DNA of 52,659 nt from Blautia glucerasea (GCF_013304385.1 NZ_JAAITU010000030.1:1-52659), one strand, 5' to 3'. Positions 8,753 through 18,289 are shown, numbered from the stretch's first letter. Made by a program: numbers and translations. The notes: a model not told the origin generated them from the sequence alone.

Positions 8753-8794
8753 AAAAAAGCCGGAAGTCACCATGTAATCTGCGACCTCCGACTT
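8753..8794 (-). terminator. intrinsic terminator, minus strand
   Basis: The arms 8757-8768 and 8783-8794 form a 12-bp stem with two wobble pairs. On the minus strand it is followed by six T. It would end transcription coming from the broken ABC ATPase to its right. The 8795-8940 stretch shows nothing else that I can assign. Confidence 0.7.
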
Positions 8795-8940
8795 GTTCTG
8801 CTTATACTATACCGTCCTATATCCTGATCATATTCTCTCTGGCTTATCTTTTCCCTGTTTTTCCTAATTGATTCTCTCATAATCTCAGCTGTTCATGAAT
8901 GAGTAATTCCTTCCTTTAATCCGTTTTCCTTTCCTAAAAG

Positions 8941-9112
8941 TCAACTATTTATTCTAATATACCTCTTACAAGCTCGATTCAAAAACTCATAGTCATGTGC
9001 TACAACTATAATAATATATTTTTCTTCTGCCAGCCGTTTCATCAATTTTTCCACCTGACACATATGCCTAAAATCCAGTCCACTGGTAGGTTCATCGATA
9101 AAATTGGGCATC
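8941..9112 (-). pseudogene. ABC transporter ATPase, C-terminal remnant
   Basis: About 53 codons read FIDEPTSGLDFRHM (Walker B and D-loop) and IIIVVAHDYEFLNRACKRY (H-loop), ending at 8941. Everything before Walker B is missing: similarity stops abruptly around 9108-9112 and unrelated sequence follows. The remnant resembles cobalt/ECF-type ATPases. The sharp break next to a mobile-looking block suggests it marks an insertion or deletion junction. Confidence 0.7.
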
Positions 9113-9181
9113 CCTCTCCCAGCCCTCTAAAACACTGGCTTTAACGTCAGAGACACGAGTGTATCGTGTTCACTATTATTC

Positions 9182-10390
9182 TCAAAGCGTTAGCTCTACT
9201 CCTTCTTGTTCCAGTGCAGCACTCAACTGTTTTGCATAAGTCACCTGTCCACACTTTTTCATTCCATATAAGATTCTTAAACATATATTTCTTTGTTTTA
9301 GTTTTCTTATGAGATATGTTCCGTCAAACGCCTTAGAGACTATGTCATCATGAACCTCTTCCAAATGTTCAACCGCTAAGAAACTATTACTCATCTCACT
9401 AAAACATAATAGTGTATTTAATGTATTCATAGAAATGCTGGATAAATATTTTTTCAAAATCTCCCCATTCTTTTGTATTTTGCGTAAATCGAACCCTATC
9501 TCTTTACCCTTGTTGTCAGATTTACTTTTCTCAGAATAGTATCTAACCAATGAAGCGTATTCTTTTAATTCATTTTCTGTAATTGACCCGAATACTTTCT
9601 CGCATCCAATATTTACCGAAAACTCTCTATTTTCCTTAATTAGATTTACAGCATCTGAAAATTCTTTACTTCCGAGATGATATTCTTGCTTAATCTCATC
9701 TTTGACTTCTTTGAATTTCTCTGTTCTCCATTCTTCATATACAGGAAGCCGCTTCGAAATATCCCATATATCTGCTCTCGACAAGCTCTTGGTAAATGTT
9801 CCTAGCGAATATTCAAAGATACAATTATCCAGAAAATATATCAAATCATCAAATTTTTTCATTACTTCCTTAAATTCTGTTTCTAACAATTCAATACTTA
9901 CATGAGAAATTTTGTTTTTTATCATATGTGGTTCATCTTCTTTATTTAGTTCATATTTGAAGGCATCCCCCTCTTCATCGAAATAATAAAAGTAAATCAT
10001 ATCTTCTATATTCTCAAAATATGCAGGAATTCTTCTGTCAATATTCTTCTTATCACATGCTAATTTATATAGGCATTCAATACTATGCGTGTGTAATTCT
10101 TTTTTTCTTTCCTTTAAGACTTCCTCAGAATAACATATCCCTTTCTTTTCCTCTATTCGCCATAACATTTTTATGACAATCTTCAAAGATAGCTCAATGC
10201 TGTGTCTGGCGTTATAAACGATAGGATATACTAACAGATCTTCAACTTCGGAACCTGTTTTCAATGATTCCGTCAGAAGTTCAACGGTACGCTTGAACCC
10301 ATTTCTTATATCCTCATCGGTAGTTCCCCCATTGTCACCTACGCATGCAATAATTGTATCTTCTTCATGAAATTCAAACGGATTTTCCAT
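9182..10390 (-). CDS. HEPN-like protein, possible defence cargo
   Basis: A 402-residue soluble protein that I do not fully recognise. Residues 50-110 resemble a HEPN helical bundle: YPIVYNARHSIELSLKIVIK, then after a spacer ELHTHSIECLYKL. This pairing of an Arg/His helix with a second H-S/D helix recurs in HEPN-like proteins, many of them RNases of toxin or abortive-infection systems. The rest is charged and helical with no transmembrane segment. It is much more AT-rich than the helicase region to the right. It lies at the edge of a recombinase cluster, where cargo is expected. Function is inference. Confidence 0.55.
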   Translation of the reverse strand: MENPFEFHEEDTIIACVGDNGGTTDEDIRNGFKRTVELLTESLKTGSEVEDLLVYPIVYNARHSIELSLKIVIKMLWRIEEKKGICYSEEVLKERKKELHTHSIECLYKLACDKKNIDRRIPAYFENIEDMIYFYYFDEEGDAFKYELNKEDEPHMIKNKISHVSIELLETEFKEVMKKFDDLIYFLDNCIFEYSLGTFTKSLSRADIWDISKRLPVYEEWRTEKFKEVKDEIKQEYHLGSKEFSDAVNLIKENREFSVNIGCEKVFGSITENELKEYASLVRYYSEKSKSDNKGKEIGFDLRKIQKNGEILKKYLSSISMNTLNTLLCFSEMSNSFLAVEHLEEVHDDIVSKAFDGTYLIRKLKQRNICLRILYGMKKCGQVTYAKQLSAALEQEGVELTL

Positions 10391-10490
10391 CTTCTATCAT
10401 CCTCTTTCTTCGAATTTAACTTATCGATAAGTATATCATAAATACAATTTATGCACACCTTTTGTTATCTACACTTTTATATTCCAACCA

Positions 10491-10520
10491 CAACAACCGG
10501 GAAATTCTTCCCGGTCGTTG
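10491..10520. repeat. GC-rich hairpin after the recombinase operon
   Basis: CAACAACCGGGAA pairs with TTCCCGGTCGTTG (one mismatch), with a loop of about four bases. It lies 22 bases beyond the end of the TnpC-like gene. There is no strong T tract on either strand, so it may be a weak terminator or an element-end structure. Confidence 0.5.
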
Positions 10521-10541
10521 CAGATTATTTTCTAATTCAGA

Positions 10542-10925
10542 TTATAAAGTTTTTAATACGTTCAGGTCTTTCTTGTTTAAGGCTTTTCTCAATCTTACAT
10601 TTTCTTTTTCCATTTGCTCTTTTTCACGTTTCAGCTCCCGGATCTGTTCTTCTAATACATTGATCCGATTCTTCAGTACAATGTCACCTATGTATCTTTT
10701 GGGGTCTATCATTCCTGCCTGCTGCTCCAGAGCACGATCCATTTCTTTTCTGACCGTTTCATTCTTATAAAAGAATCCTCTGGACAATCCTGTCCTCTTT
10801 GTCAGTTTTGGGACCGTCACTTTTTCCCGTTCTGTCAGCATCTGCCTGATTTCTGTCACTGCCCTGTTTACTTTTTCTTCACTGGCTTTTTTATTGCAGG
10901 CTATCATCGAATCGTATTTGTTCAT
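10542..10925 (-). CDS. TnpC-like transposition protein (DUF6262 type)
   Basis: A 127-residue protein, about the size of Tn554 TnpC (125 residues). It has an N-terminal helical part with an HTH-like segment (TVPKLTKRTGLSRGFFYKNE) and a long C-terminal coiled coil (about residues 75-125, LEEQIRELKREKEQMEKENV). ATG 10925 lies inside the end of the recombinase gene, a 35-base overlap. In Tn554, TnpC influences orientation and frequency of transposition by the two recombinases. Confidence 0.75.
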   Translation of the reverse strand: MNKYDSMIACNKKASEEKVNRAVTEIRQMLTEREKVTVPKLTKRTGLSRGFFYKNETVRKEMDRALEQQAGMIDPKRYIGDIVLKNRINVLEEQIRELKREKEQMEKENVRLRKALNKKDLNVLKTL

Positions 10926-12414
10926 ATTCTTCCTCCCATCCTTCCAGACATTCCAGTACCATCTTAGATAATCGGTTTCTTGTTTTTCGTGTATCATCTG
11001 CCAGTATTTTGTTGCTCATCTTTCTGTAATACTTTACATTTCTCAGGCTTCTATGCCCCAGTAGTCTTGCGATTGTCCAGTCATCCACATGCATCTCGGC
11101 AAGCTTCATGCCATAAATATGCCGATACATGTGAGAACCGAATCCAAAATATTCTCCCTTATCATCTCGGAGATTTTCCTGATATATTTTATCTGTAATT
11201 TTTTGCTGGACTGTAGCATATTTCATTGGTTTTGAAGGATCACTTAAACTTGTAAAAATGTATTTACCTTTTCCGTGCTCCTTTTCTCTGTATCGAATCG
11301 CTTCCTTTATTAAGACAGCCAGTTCCTGACTAATCGGTTTTTCATAAAAATGTGTTTTCATTTGGTGAATCTGTATTATGGTTTCACCGTCTTTTTCAAT
11401 CAGGCAGTCTGTCCTGAGTGTCAGTGTATCTGACATTCTTGTTCCAAGCATTTGATGAATAAGCATAAGTCTCGCCGTCTGCACATCCACTTTCGTAAGG
11501 AAAGCATTAAATCGCTTTAATTCCTGATCGGAATAAATTTTGATTTCTCCCCTTATATCTGGTGGAATATCCCGATTCAAAATTAAATCCTTTACCTGCG
11601 GATATTGATAGACGTCAGCTACCATATTCAGCAATGCCCGCAGTCTCGTCAGCTCCGCCCGATATCTTTTTGTCCCGGTATCTTCTGTTTTCATGTATAT
11701 CAAATACTCTTCCATGATTTTCCTGTCCAGCTTTGAGCAGGAATCTACTTCTTTATTGTTTTCCTTCAGATATCTTGAAAACCTTCGAATGGCAGTCATT
11801 TCTTTTTTTACAGTACCGATGCTTTCTGTTTTCAGTTGAAAATAAATTGCCTTTTTTACTTCCTCTCTGAGATCCTGCTGGGAGATTTCCTTAAAATTTA
11901 TAATTCTGGTCGTGCGCGTCAAATCCTGTTTCACTTGTATATCAAGTTTTTCAAGTTGCCAGACATCCTTTGTCATCTCATCTACATCAGCATCTCTTAA
12001 ATCAAGGAAATAATCTATTAATCGGTCAATATAGTGCAATGTCTTTGCCTGTGATACCGTTTCATTCCCACAATGGGATTTTGCAATTTCTGTCAGGGGC
12101 AATCTCTGCTGTAAAAGCCATATTTTCATCTGCTGCTTCCATTTTTCTTTGTCCCAGTCCAAAAAACTTTCCGGTCTGTCTCTTCTGGTTTGCAGCATTT
12201 TACATAAATGATGGTAAAATCTTCTCTCAGTATAAAATTTTTCCGCCCCAAGCTGTTGTCCTCTGTATTTCAGGAACTCCCTCATTTCTTTCTGCATCTG
12301 TACAGACGGCAGTAAATCAAGGTCATACGAAGGTTCTGTTCCCATTCGTATTTTTGAAATTTCACTTGCTTTCTCATAAGAGTCCAATTTTTTTATGTAA
12401 AATTTATTTTCCAC
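10891..12414 (-). CDS. tyrosine recombinase, third of the cluster (TnpB-like)
   Basis: A 507-residue site-specific recombinase from GTG 12414. The catalytic domain shows the first Arg in HQMLGTRMSDTLTLR, HxxR in GSHMYRHIYG, His in ARLLGHRSLRNVKYY and the Tyr of that segment (KYYRKMS). The long N-terminal region is specific to Tn554-type enzymes and their relatives. The start is inferred: it overlaps the previous recombinase by 11 bases. A longer frame reaches 12510 but would overlap by more than 100 bases. Confidence 0.85.
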   Translation of the reverse strand: MENKFYIKKLDSYEKASEISKIRMGTEPSYDLDLLPSVQMQKEMREFLKYRGQQLGAEKFYTERRFYHHLCKMLQTRRDRPESFLDWDKEKWKQQMKIWLLQQRLPLTEIAKSHCGNETVSQAKTLHYIDRLIDYFLDLRDADVDEMTKDVWQLEKLDIQVKQDLTRTTRIINFKEISQQDLREEVKKAIYFQLKTESIGTVKKEMTAIRRFSRYLKENNKEVDSCSKLDRKIMEEYLIYMKTEDTGTKRYRAELTRLRALLNMVADVYQYPQVKDLILNRDIPPDIRGEIKIYSDQELKRFNAFLTKVDVQTARLMLIHQMLGTRMSDTLTLRTDCLIEKDGETIIQIHQMKTHFYEKPISQELAVLIKEAIRYREKEHGKGKYIFTSLSDPSKPMKYATVQQKITDKIYQENLRDDKGEYFGFGSHMYRHIYGMKLAEMHVDDWTIARLLGHRSLRNVKYYRKMSNKILADDTRKTRNRLSKMVLECLEGWEEEYEQIRFDDSLQ

Positions 12415-14161
12415 GTTTGCACTTCTTGATTCCTGATGCCAGGCTGTTTTCTCCTTTCTTGAAAAACTCCTGATTCGCTGCTGAAATTTTCTTTGGCATA
12501 AAATCCACATACTGCTGTGTCATCTCTTCATAATCATGTCCCAGATAGTCCCGGATACTCTGAAGAGGGACTTCGTCATCATATAACAGAGTCGCTATCG
12601 TATGGCGGAAATCATGTGATTTAAAATCATACCCTTTGAAAATATCCTGCCTCTTATTAAACAGTTCTTTCATTTGCCACTTAAACGAACCATACTGATA
12701 TGCCCCTCCCCGTTTGTTTTGAAAAACATAATCCTCACTTCCAATATGATATTTTTCCAAATATCTTTTCATAATCTTATAAAGAACATCTGGAATCGGT
12801 ACTCTTTTGTATGTTCGCATTTTCATCTGATAAACCTGTATCCACGCATCTCTTCCCTGCCAGGAATAAGCATCCCCTTTCAGGGTGCATACTTCACTGA
12901 TCCTTAGTCCAATCAGCATAGAATGTAAAAGGATCAATCTTGGAATTTCAGGGAAATTTTTTAATTCTCTCAGAATCCTCTCATATATTTCCATCTCTAC
13001 GCTTCGGTTATTATGACAATGTATTTCTTTTTTCAAATAATACTCATAACGAAATGGTATCCTGTCTATGATTTCTTTCGTCTGCAGATATTCATATAGC
13101 TGATAGATTGCTATAACAATATCATTAAAATAAGAAGCTTCTTTTAACTCAATTGTCTGGAAATATTTTTTTATTTCGGTTTCTGATGCAAGTTTCAGCT
13201 CCATCGCGGTTTCTTTTTCCATCCACATGGCAAATGCCAGAATCCTGTAGAATTCGGCTTGTATGCCACTCATTGCCAAATGTGTAACACCCAGACAGTA
13301 TTTCATGTATTCCTGCAAAATTTCCCGGTTCTCTCTTTTTTCTATGCCCATAAAGGAAAATTTTTTCACAGGATTGGATGGGTTGACTCTATATTGTTCC
13401 AGATGCAGTCTTTCCAAATACCAGACTGTTGAATCCCATAAAATATTCTTGGCATGGCAGAAAAGATATTTCTGACATTCTCGGAGTTCTCTTTCTGCAA
13501 GCTCTTTTGCATATGCCGTATCTGCATATTTTTCAAGTTTATCGGCCTGTACCTGTGTAATATATCTTAAATCCTCAATATGTTCCTGCATACAAAATTG
13601 ATATACCACCTTCAAACCGTTTAACCGCATTGTGCATTCTCTCAGCATTATGTCACGCAGTACGACATCTTCGATAATTTCTAAAAGCTGACGCTTGCAT
13701 AGTTCTGAGCCGTTTACACGAAAATCCCAAACTAATTTATCAATAGCAACTTTGCAGTCATATCTTTCTGCGATTGCCGGATTTGGGTGATATGGTAAAA
13801 AGAGCAGTTCTTGGATTAAATCTGTATTCTTTGCTATCTCCTGTTTTCCTTTTAACGTATTGGCATGCTTTCTGATTGCATATAATTTTGCCTTATCCAT
13901 TCCACGTAAATAGCTGCGTACTACTGAATCAGAATAAGTGCTTTTCAGATATTTCTTATAATCCACTCTAAGCTCATAATCGATGTCTGCTATATGCCAC
14001 ACTTCATTTTTTACCAAGTATGCTTTCAGACAGCCTTTTCCAGAGTTGCTGTCCATGCTTTCATCTAATTCCCGGCTCAGTTCTTCTATCTTCTTTTCCC
14101 GTTCTTCACTTGATGTCCATTGTTCTTCCGGCTCCCAAGCAAACACCCTTCTTGCCGGCAT
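12404..14161 (-). CDS. tyrosine recombinase, second of the cluster (TnpB-like)
   Basis: A 585-residue recombinase, close to Tn554 TnpB (about 630). Catalytic residues sit in HSMLIGLRISEVCTLK (Arg), FKSHDFRHTIATLL (HxxR), RDYLGHDYEEMTQQY (His and Tyr). ATG 14161 follows GGAGGTGAAG. It starts six bases after the previous recombinase ends, so the operon is tightly packed. It probably acts together with its neighbours to cut and join element ends. Confidence 0.88.
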   Translation of the reverse strand: MPARRVFAWEPEEQWTSSEEREKKIEELSRELDESMDSNSGKGCLKAYLVKNEVWHIADIDYELRVDYKKYLKSTYSDSVVRSYLRGMDKAKLYAIRKHANTLKGKQEIAKNTDLIQELLFLPYHPNPAIAERYDCKVAIDKLVWDFRVNGSELCKRQLLEIIEDVVLRDIMLRECTMRLNGLKVVYQFCMQEHIEDLRYITQVQADKLEKYADTAYAKELAERELRECQKYLFCHAKNILWDSTVWYLERLHLEQYRVNPSNPVKKFSFMGIEKRENREILQEYMKYCLGVTHLAMSGIQAEFYRILAFAMWMEKETAMELKLASETEIKKYFQTIELKEASYFNDIVIAIYQLYEYLQTKEIIDRIPFRYEYYLKKEIHCHNNRSVEMEIYERILRELKNFPEIPRLILLHSMLIGLRISEVCTLKGDAYSWQGRDAWIQVYQMKMRTYKRVPIPDVLYKIMKRYLEKYHIGSEDYVFQNKRGGAYQYGSFKWQMKELFNKRQDIFKGYDFKSHDFRHTIATLLYDDEVPLQSIRDYLGHDYEEMTQQYVDFMPKKISAANQEFFKKGENSLASGIKKCKRGK

Positions 14162-14167
14162 CTATCT

Positions 14168-15298
14168 TCACCTCCTGCTTTCCAAAAACTGTTCTACTCC
14201 GTAAAGTTTGGAATATCGGCGGTAAAATTCCTGACTTGCTGTTTTCAGCTTGTCATCTAAAACATTCAGATATCGTATGGTTGTATCGAGATGCTTGTGT
14301 CCCAGTGCCTGGCTGATCATTTCCAGCGGCCAGTCTGCTTCCCACCTCGTATTTGCATAATATCTTCGAAGCATGTGCGGTGTGATCTTGATCCCAGTCT
14401 TTTTCTCCATGCGTTCAAACATATCGTAGACGCTGTCTACTCTTAACGGCTTCCCTATGGTATCCCCTTTGATGTTAATAAACAGGTATTCCTGTTTTTG
14501 CAGGATGTCCCAGTATTCCCCGATATAATAAAGCAGGAATTCAAAGGTATCATCGCTCACCCGTCCTCTTCGCTCTTCGGCATTTTTTGCTCTTGCATCG
14601 TTTTCATTATCATCCCGGAAGTCTACCCGGATCTCATGGTTTTCGTAATCGATGTCTTTGGTATAATCAATTCCCAAAATTTCACCGATGCGGAATCCCA
14701 GTTCCGATGTCAGTAAGATCAACACCTGATCCCTGCAGTTTGTACAGGCTTCTAAAATCGTTACGATTTCGTTCCGTTCGGCTGCCCGGACGTTTCGTTC
14801 CTCTTCTTTTAAGTATCCTTTAAATGACCGGGAGCGGATGGTTCTTCTGACCCCGATGGCATTTGCCTTTGTGATCGGCTGATTATAGGATAATACCGAC
14901 AGGCAGGAACCGTTATTTCTGACTACTTCTAAAAAAGAATAAAACCTGAACACTTCTTTTAAGTAAGCGTTACAGGTTTTATTCTGCGGTTCTTTATCCA
15001 AATTGTCGGTATGTTTCCCGGCTTTCAGCCATTTCAGATATTCTGCGAAAAAATCATATTGCGTTTCGTAATCCATTCCATAGACATCTTCTGCTTCATG
15101 TTCTTCTTCCAGCAGATATTCCCAGTAGTAGGCAAGGGCAAATGCATTTCTCCGTATAGTATTCGGGGAACGGTTTGCCCGCACCTGATGCATTAGATAC
15201 TTGCTTGGCAGCAACACAATTTCCAGTGTTTCCATATCCCGTATAAAGAAATATTTTACGGAACCTTCTCGCTGCATTTCCACTTTATATCGCTTCAT
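14168..15298 (-). CDS. tyrosine recombinase, first of the cluster (TnpA-like)
   Basis: A 376-residue recombinase, matching Tn554 TnpA (361). It has an N-terminal SAM-like core-binding domain (RANRSPNTIRRNAFALAYYW) and catalytic residues in LTSELGFRIGEILGIDY (Arg), ITPHMLRRYYANTRW (HxxR), ISQALGHKHLDTTIRYL (His, Tyr). ATG 15298 follows GGAGGCAGACAAC; an upstream ATG at 15331 lacks a site. Its codon and base use looks closer to the helicase upstream than to the two later recombinases. It opens a four-gene operon. Confidence 0.9.
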   Translation of the reverse strand: MKRYKVEMQREGSVKYFFIRDMETLEIVLLPSKYLMHQVRANRSPNTIRRNAFALAYYWEYLLEEEHEAEDVYGMDYETQYDFFAEYLKWLKAGKHTDNLDKEPQNKTCNAYLKEVFRFYSFLEVVRNNGSCLSVLSYNQPITKANAIGVRRTIRSRSFKGYLKEEERNVRAAERNEIVTILEACTNCRDQVLILLTSELGFRIGEILGIDYTKDIDYENHEIRVDFRDDNENDARAKNAEERRGRVSDDTFEFLLYYIGEYWDILQKQEYLFINIKGDTIGKPLRVDSVYDMFERMEKKTGIKITPHMLRRYYANTRWEADWPLEMISQALGHKHLDTTIRYLNVLDDKLKTASQEFYRRYSKLYGVEQFLESRR

Positions 15299-15466
15299 GT
15301 TGTCTGCCTCCTTTCCTCTAACGCTATACACAGTATACCCAACTCATGCCAATAAAGCTATCACCAATACCACCAATTCGCTCCAAACCGCCCCTGAAAT
15401 ACCACTAAACTTTTTGTCCTGTCTGCTACCCGGATCTGGGCAGAACCAATAACGCCACGGATGTTC

Positions 15467-17443
15467 TCAGCTATAGTACCGCTCCACTTTCCGGCTTCGG
15501 ATAAAATTTTCTACTTCTTCGATCCGTTCTGCCATCTGGCACTTTGGCAGTGCTTCCAGAACATCACTCCGATACCTGCCTTTCTTTGCTGTCCGGTGAT
15601 CCAAAATGGACACAACGCAGGTGTCCTGCTCCGTGCGGATTGCCCGGCCGAATCCCTGCCGCAGCTTCTTCTGCATATCCGGGACTACGATGGTCTGGAT
15701 ATAGGATTCCAGGGATCGGTACTGCTCCTTTTGTGCTTCATGGATGGGGTCCGGAACAGAAAATGGCAGTTTTACGATGATGAGAGACGATACCATGTCC
15801 CCCGGAAAGTCCACACCTTCCCAGCAGGAGCCGGCTGCGAACAGCACTGCATTCTCCATCTTCTTAAACCGTGCAATCTCTTCCTGGGAGTTTCTCCATA
15901 CCTGCACCATCGGGAACGGGATCTGATCCCGCAAAAGCTGATGCACATTTCCCATCAGGGTATAAGATGTGAACAGTACCAGCGTATGCCCGTAAGTGGA
16001 ACACACCAGATCACGGATCTGCCCGGCAAGCTGCTCGGCCTCTTCCCTGCTTCCCTTTTTCATAGGTCTTAAATGCTCCGGGATGTAAAGCAGACAGTTC
16101 TCTTTGTAACAGAATGGGGATTCTGCCACACACTCCCGGACGCCCGTTTCTTTTTCCAGCCCGGTCATCTGTCTGGTTCTTGCAAACCCGTTCCCGGCTT
16201 TTAAGGTGCCGCTGGTTAAGATCGCCGGAAATCCCCGGCTCCATAAAGTCGCATCCAGATACTTCGGGATCTCCCGGTTGACTGCCATAAAGGTTAAATG
16301 TCCCCGGCTGTCCTGCTGTAAAAACAAAATATATCGCTTGTCGTTCTTTAAAAACCATCCGAACAGCTCTTCCATCTCTTCCATCCGCCGAAAGATCCAG
16401 TAAGGAATATTCCCGGCAAGCCTTTTGATCATAAGCTGAAGCCTTTCCTGCATCTGGGCTAAGGCTGTGCCAGCTCCCGGCGGAAAATAAAAACTTTCTT
16501 TTCCAGCCATGTCCTCTGTGCCATCTTTCCGATGCTTTCGGATCTCCGCCTGAAGTGCAGAAAACCCTTCCATCAGCCGTTTTCCATCCGTGCCTTTATG
16601 CTCTCTGCCTAAAAAGTAAGCAATCTCCTGCACATCTTCCCTTCCAATGCTTCTTCCATACATCTGGCTGGCGGCTTCCGGGAGTTTATGGGCCTCATCC
16701 ACAACCAGCGCCCTGTAATCTGCCAGAAGCGGCCGGTACCCATTTGCCCGGTGCATGGCATCTGCCAGAAGATAATTGTGATTGCAAATCTGTAAAAAAA
16801 TGTCCTCTTTCCTGGAACTATCCAGATGCTTCTGATAACGGCATTCTACTTTTCCCGGACACTCCCTAGGGCAGAATTTTGGTACGCACACCAGCCTGCG
16901 GTCAAAACCGCTCAGGTTATGTACGGAATCTAAATCAAAGTTATGCCGGAGGGACTTCAATGCCTCCATCTGTGCCTGATTTTTATTCTTGTCCCGGACT
17001 GCCTCTAATCTCTGGGCCAGCCTGTAATCGCATACAAAATGTTCCTTTCCCTTGCGGACGACTGCTTTTAATTCTCCCTGAAGCAGATCTGCTTTTAACA
17101 GTACATCCGATAAGAAAGGAACATATTCCTCTATGATGGCTTTCTGTAAGGCGATACTGGAAGTGGATACCACTACAGACCGCCTGTCACATCCCGAATA
17201 ACCGGAATGCAGTACACTATATTTCCGCATCAGGATGCAGGCTGTCAGATAGGCATAGGTCTTTCCGATGCCGACGCCTGCATCACAGAGCGTGATTTCA
17301 TTTTTCATAAGGGCATCCAGCATTTCATGGCAGAGACGGATCTGTTCTTCCCTTACATGAAGCCCGGCTTCCGGGAGAAGCTCCCGAAAGATCTGTTCCA
17401 CTTCGCCATGTGCCCTTTTCTGATATTCATTTTTATAACACAT
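15467..17443 (-). CDS. DinG/Rad3-type ATP-dependent DNA helicase
   Basis: A 658-residue XPD-family helicase. Walker A is DAGVGIGKTYAYL, and the DEAH box is ALVVDEAHKLPEAA. Four cysteines of an iron-sulphur cluster lie between them (one at FVCDYR, then VCVPKFCPRECPGKVECRY, which gives more than enough candidates). Motifs V and VI read GSCWEGVDFPG and QGFGRAIRT. It unwinds DNA 5' to 3' with ATP. It sits 21 bases after DUF4240 and is probably in the same transcript; a role in element replication or processing is inference. Confidence 0.9.
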   Translation of the reverse strand: MCYKNEYQKRAHGEVEQIFRELLPEAGLHVREEQIRLCHEMLDALMKNEITLCDAGVGIGKTYAYLTACILMRKYSVLHSGYSGCDRRSVVVSTSSIALQKAIIEEYVPFLSDVLLKADLLQGELKAVVRKGKEHFVCDYRLAQRLEAVRDKNKNQAQMEALKSLRHNFDLDSVHNLSGFDRRLVCVPKFCPRECPGKVECRYQKHLDSSRKEDIFLQICNHNYLLADAMHRANGYRPLLADYRALVVDEAHKLPEAASQMYGRSIGREDVQEIAYFLGREHKGTDGKRLMEGFSALQAEIRKHRKDGTEDMAGKESFYFPPGAGTALAQMQERLQLMIKRLAGNIPYWIFRRMEEMEELFGWFLKNDKRYILFLQQDSRGHLTFMAVNREIPKYLDATLWSRGFPAILTSGTLKAGNGFARTRQMTGLEKETGVRECVAESPFCYKENCLLYIPEHLRPMKKGSREEAEQLAGQIRDLVCSTYGHTLVLFTSYTLMGNVHQLLRDQIPFPMVQVWRNSQEEIARFKKMENAVLFAAGSCWEGVDFPGDMVSSLIIVKLPFSVPDPIHEAQKEQYRSLESYIQTIVVPDMQKKLRQGFGRAIRTEQDTCVVSILDHRTAKKGRYRSDVLEALPKCQMAERIEEVENFIRSRKVERYYS

Positions 17444-17464
17444 TACTTCTCCTTGCCAGAAAGC

Positions 17465-18190
17465 TTATCTTACCGTACCCTTACGGACGGGTCTGGTCGC
17501 TTCCGGTGTATTCTGTTCCTGTTCCTGCATTTTCTTTATGGCAGCATTCCCTCTTGCCATCATCCTTCGGATATCCGTCCGGGAAACATTCCATGTCCTT
17601 ACTTTCTGAGGAGCTTTCCTTACCTGCTCGGACAAATGGCATTCACAGAGTTTCGGATATACCACCATTGCTTCCGGTAATTCCAGCGGATACTCGATCA
17701 TGGGATGGTACACAATATCCCGGATCACCTGCTCATAACATTCCATCTGCATTCTTGCCGTACTGTCCTGATAGATATTTTTCCCTTTCATGGCACTGTA
17801 GACCTGCGATGAGATGTATCCCAACGCTTCAAAACTACAGTACCCATACGGAGTCACGCCGGAAAGGGAATCCGGATCTTTTAAGGCATTCAGATAAACT
17901 TCTTTTCCCTGGGCGATCAGCCACATCCGAAAATCGGAAAAACTGTCATCACTGCACCCTGCTTCCATCATAATACCTGCCGCTGTCCATAAGCCGTACT
18001 TATAAGCCGCATCCCGGTAACTGTAAACAAGATTGTGGAATTGGAGGACATCCTCCGGTGTCATATAGAAGAGCTGCTGCTTGATCCACACTACCGAAGC
18101 ATCCAGATCGGTGCCGCACACTTCCTTTGCTTTTTCAATCAGATTCCAGAATTGATCCTTGCTCATTCCACTTCTTTTTGTTTCTTCCAT
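17465..18190 (-). CDS. DUF4240-domain protein
   Basis: A 241-residue protein. Residues 8-130 match the DUF4240 pattern: FWNLIEKAKEVCG, the middle LVYSYRDAAYKYGLW, and FRMWLIAQGKEVYLNALKDP. The C-terminal 110 residues are element-specific and end in a basic Gln-rich tail. GGGGAGAG precedes ATG 18190. The function of DUF4240 is unknown; some members occur beside SMI1-like and toxin-immunity genes, but nothing here tests that. Confidence 0.8.
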   Translation of the reverse strand: MEETKRSGMSKDQFWNLIEKAKEVCGTDLDASVVWIKQQLFYMTPEDVLQFHNLVYSYRDAAYKYGLWTAAGIMMEAGCSDDSFSDFRMWLIAQGKEVYLNALKDPDSLSGVTPYGYCSFEALGYISSQVYSAMKGKNIYQDSTARMQMECYEQVIRDIVYHPMIEYPLELPEAMVVYPKLCECHLSEQVRKAPQKVRTWNVSRTDIRRMMARGNAAIKKMQEQEQNTPEATRPVRKGTVR

Positions 18191-18231
18191 CTGTTCTCTC
18201 CCCTTGATGTGACGTTAATACCACAAGAATA

Positions 18232-18253
18232 CGGCTGTAGTCTCCTACAGCCG
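18232..18253. promoter_or_regulatory. perfect hairpin in the DUF4240 leader
   Basis: CGGCTGTAG, TCTC, CTACAGCCG gives a 9-bp perfect stem with a 4-base loop. An outer ATACC/GGTAT pairing (around 18219-18223 and 18256-18260) extends it. It lies 42 bases upstream of the DUF4240 start on the minus strand and has no T tract, so it is more likely a leader structure than a terminator. Confidence 0.55.
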
Positions 18254-18289
18254 CATGGTATCTGATATCAACGACACACTTCTTCATTG

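Noticed and set aside
9153-9169. ACACGA/TCGTGT hairpin downstream of the HEPN-like gene as an element end
   Set aside because: The stem is only 6 bp, has no T tract and no matching copy was found near 15300-15460. It cannot be assigned as an end from sequence alone.
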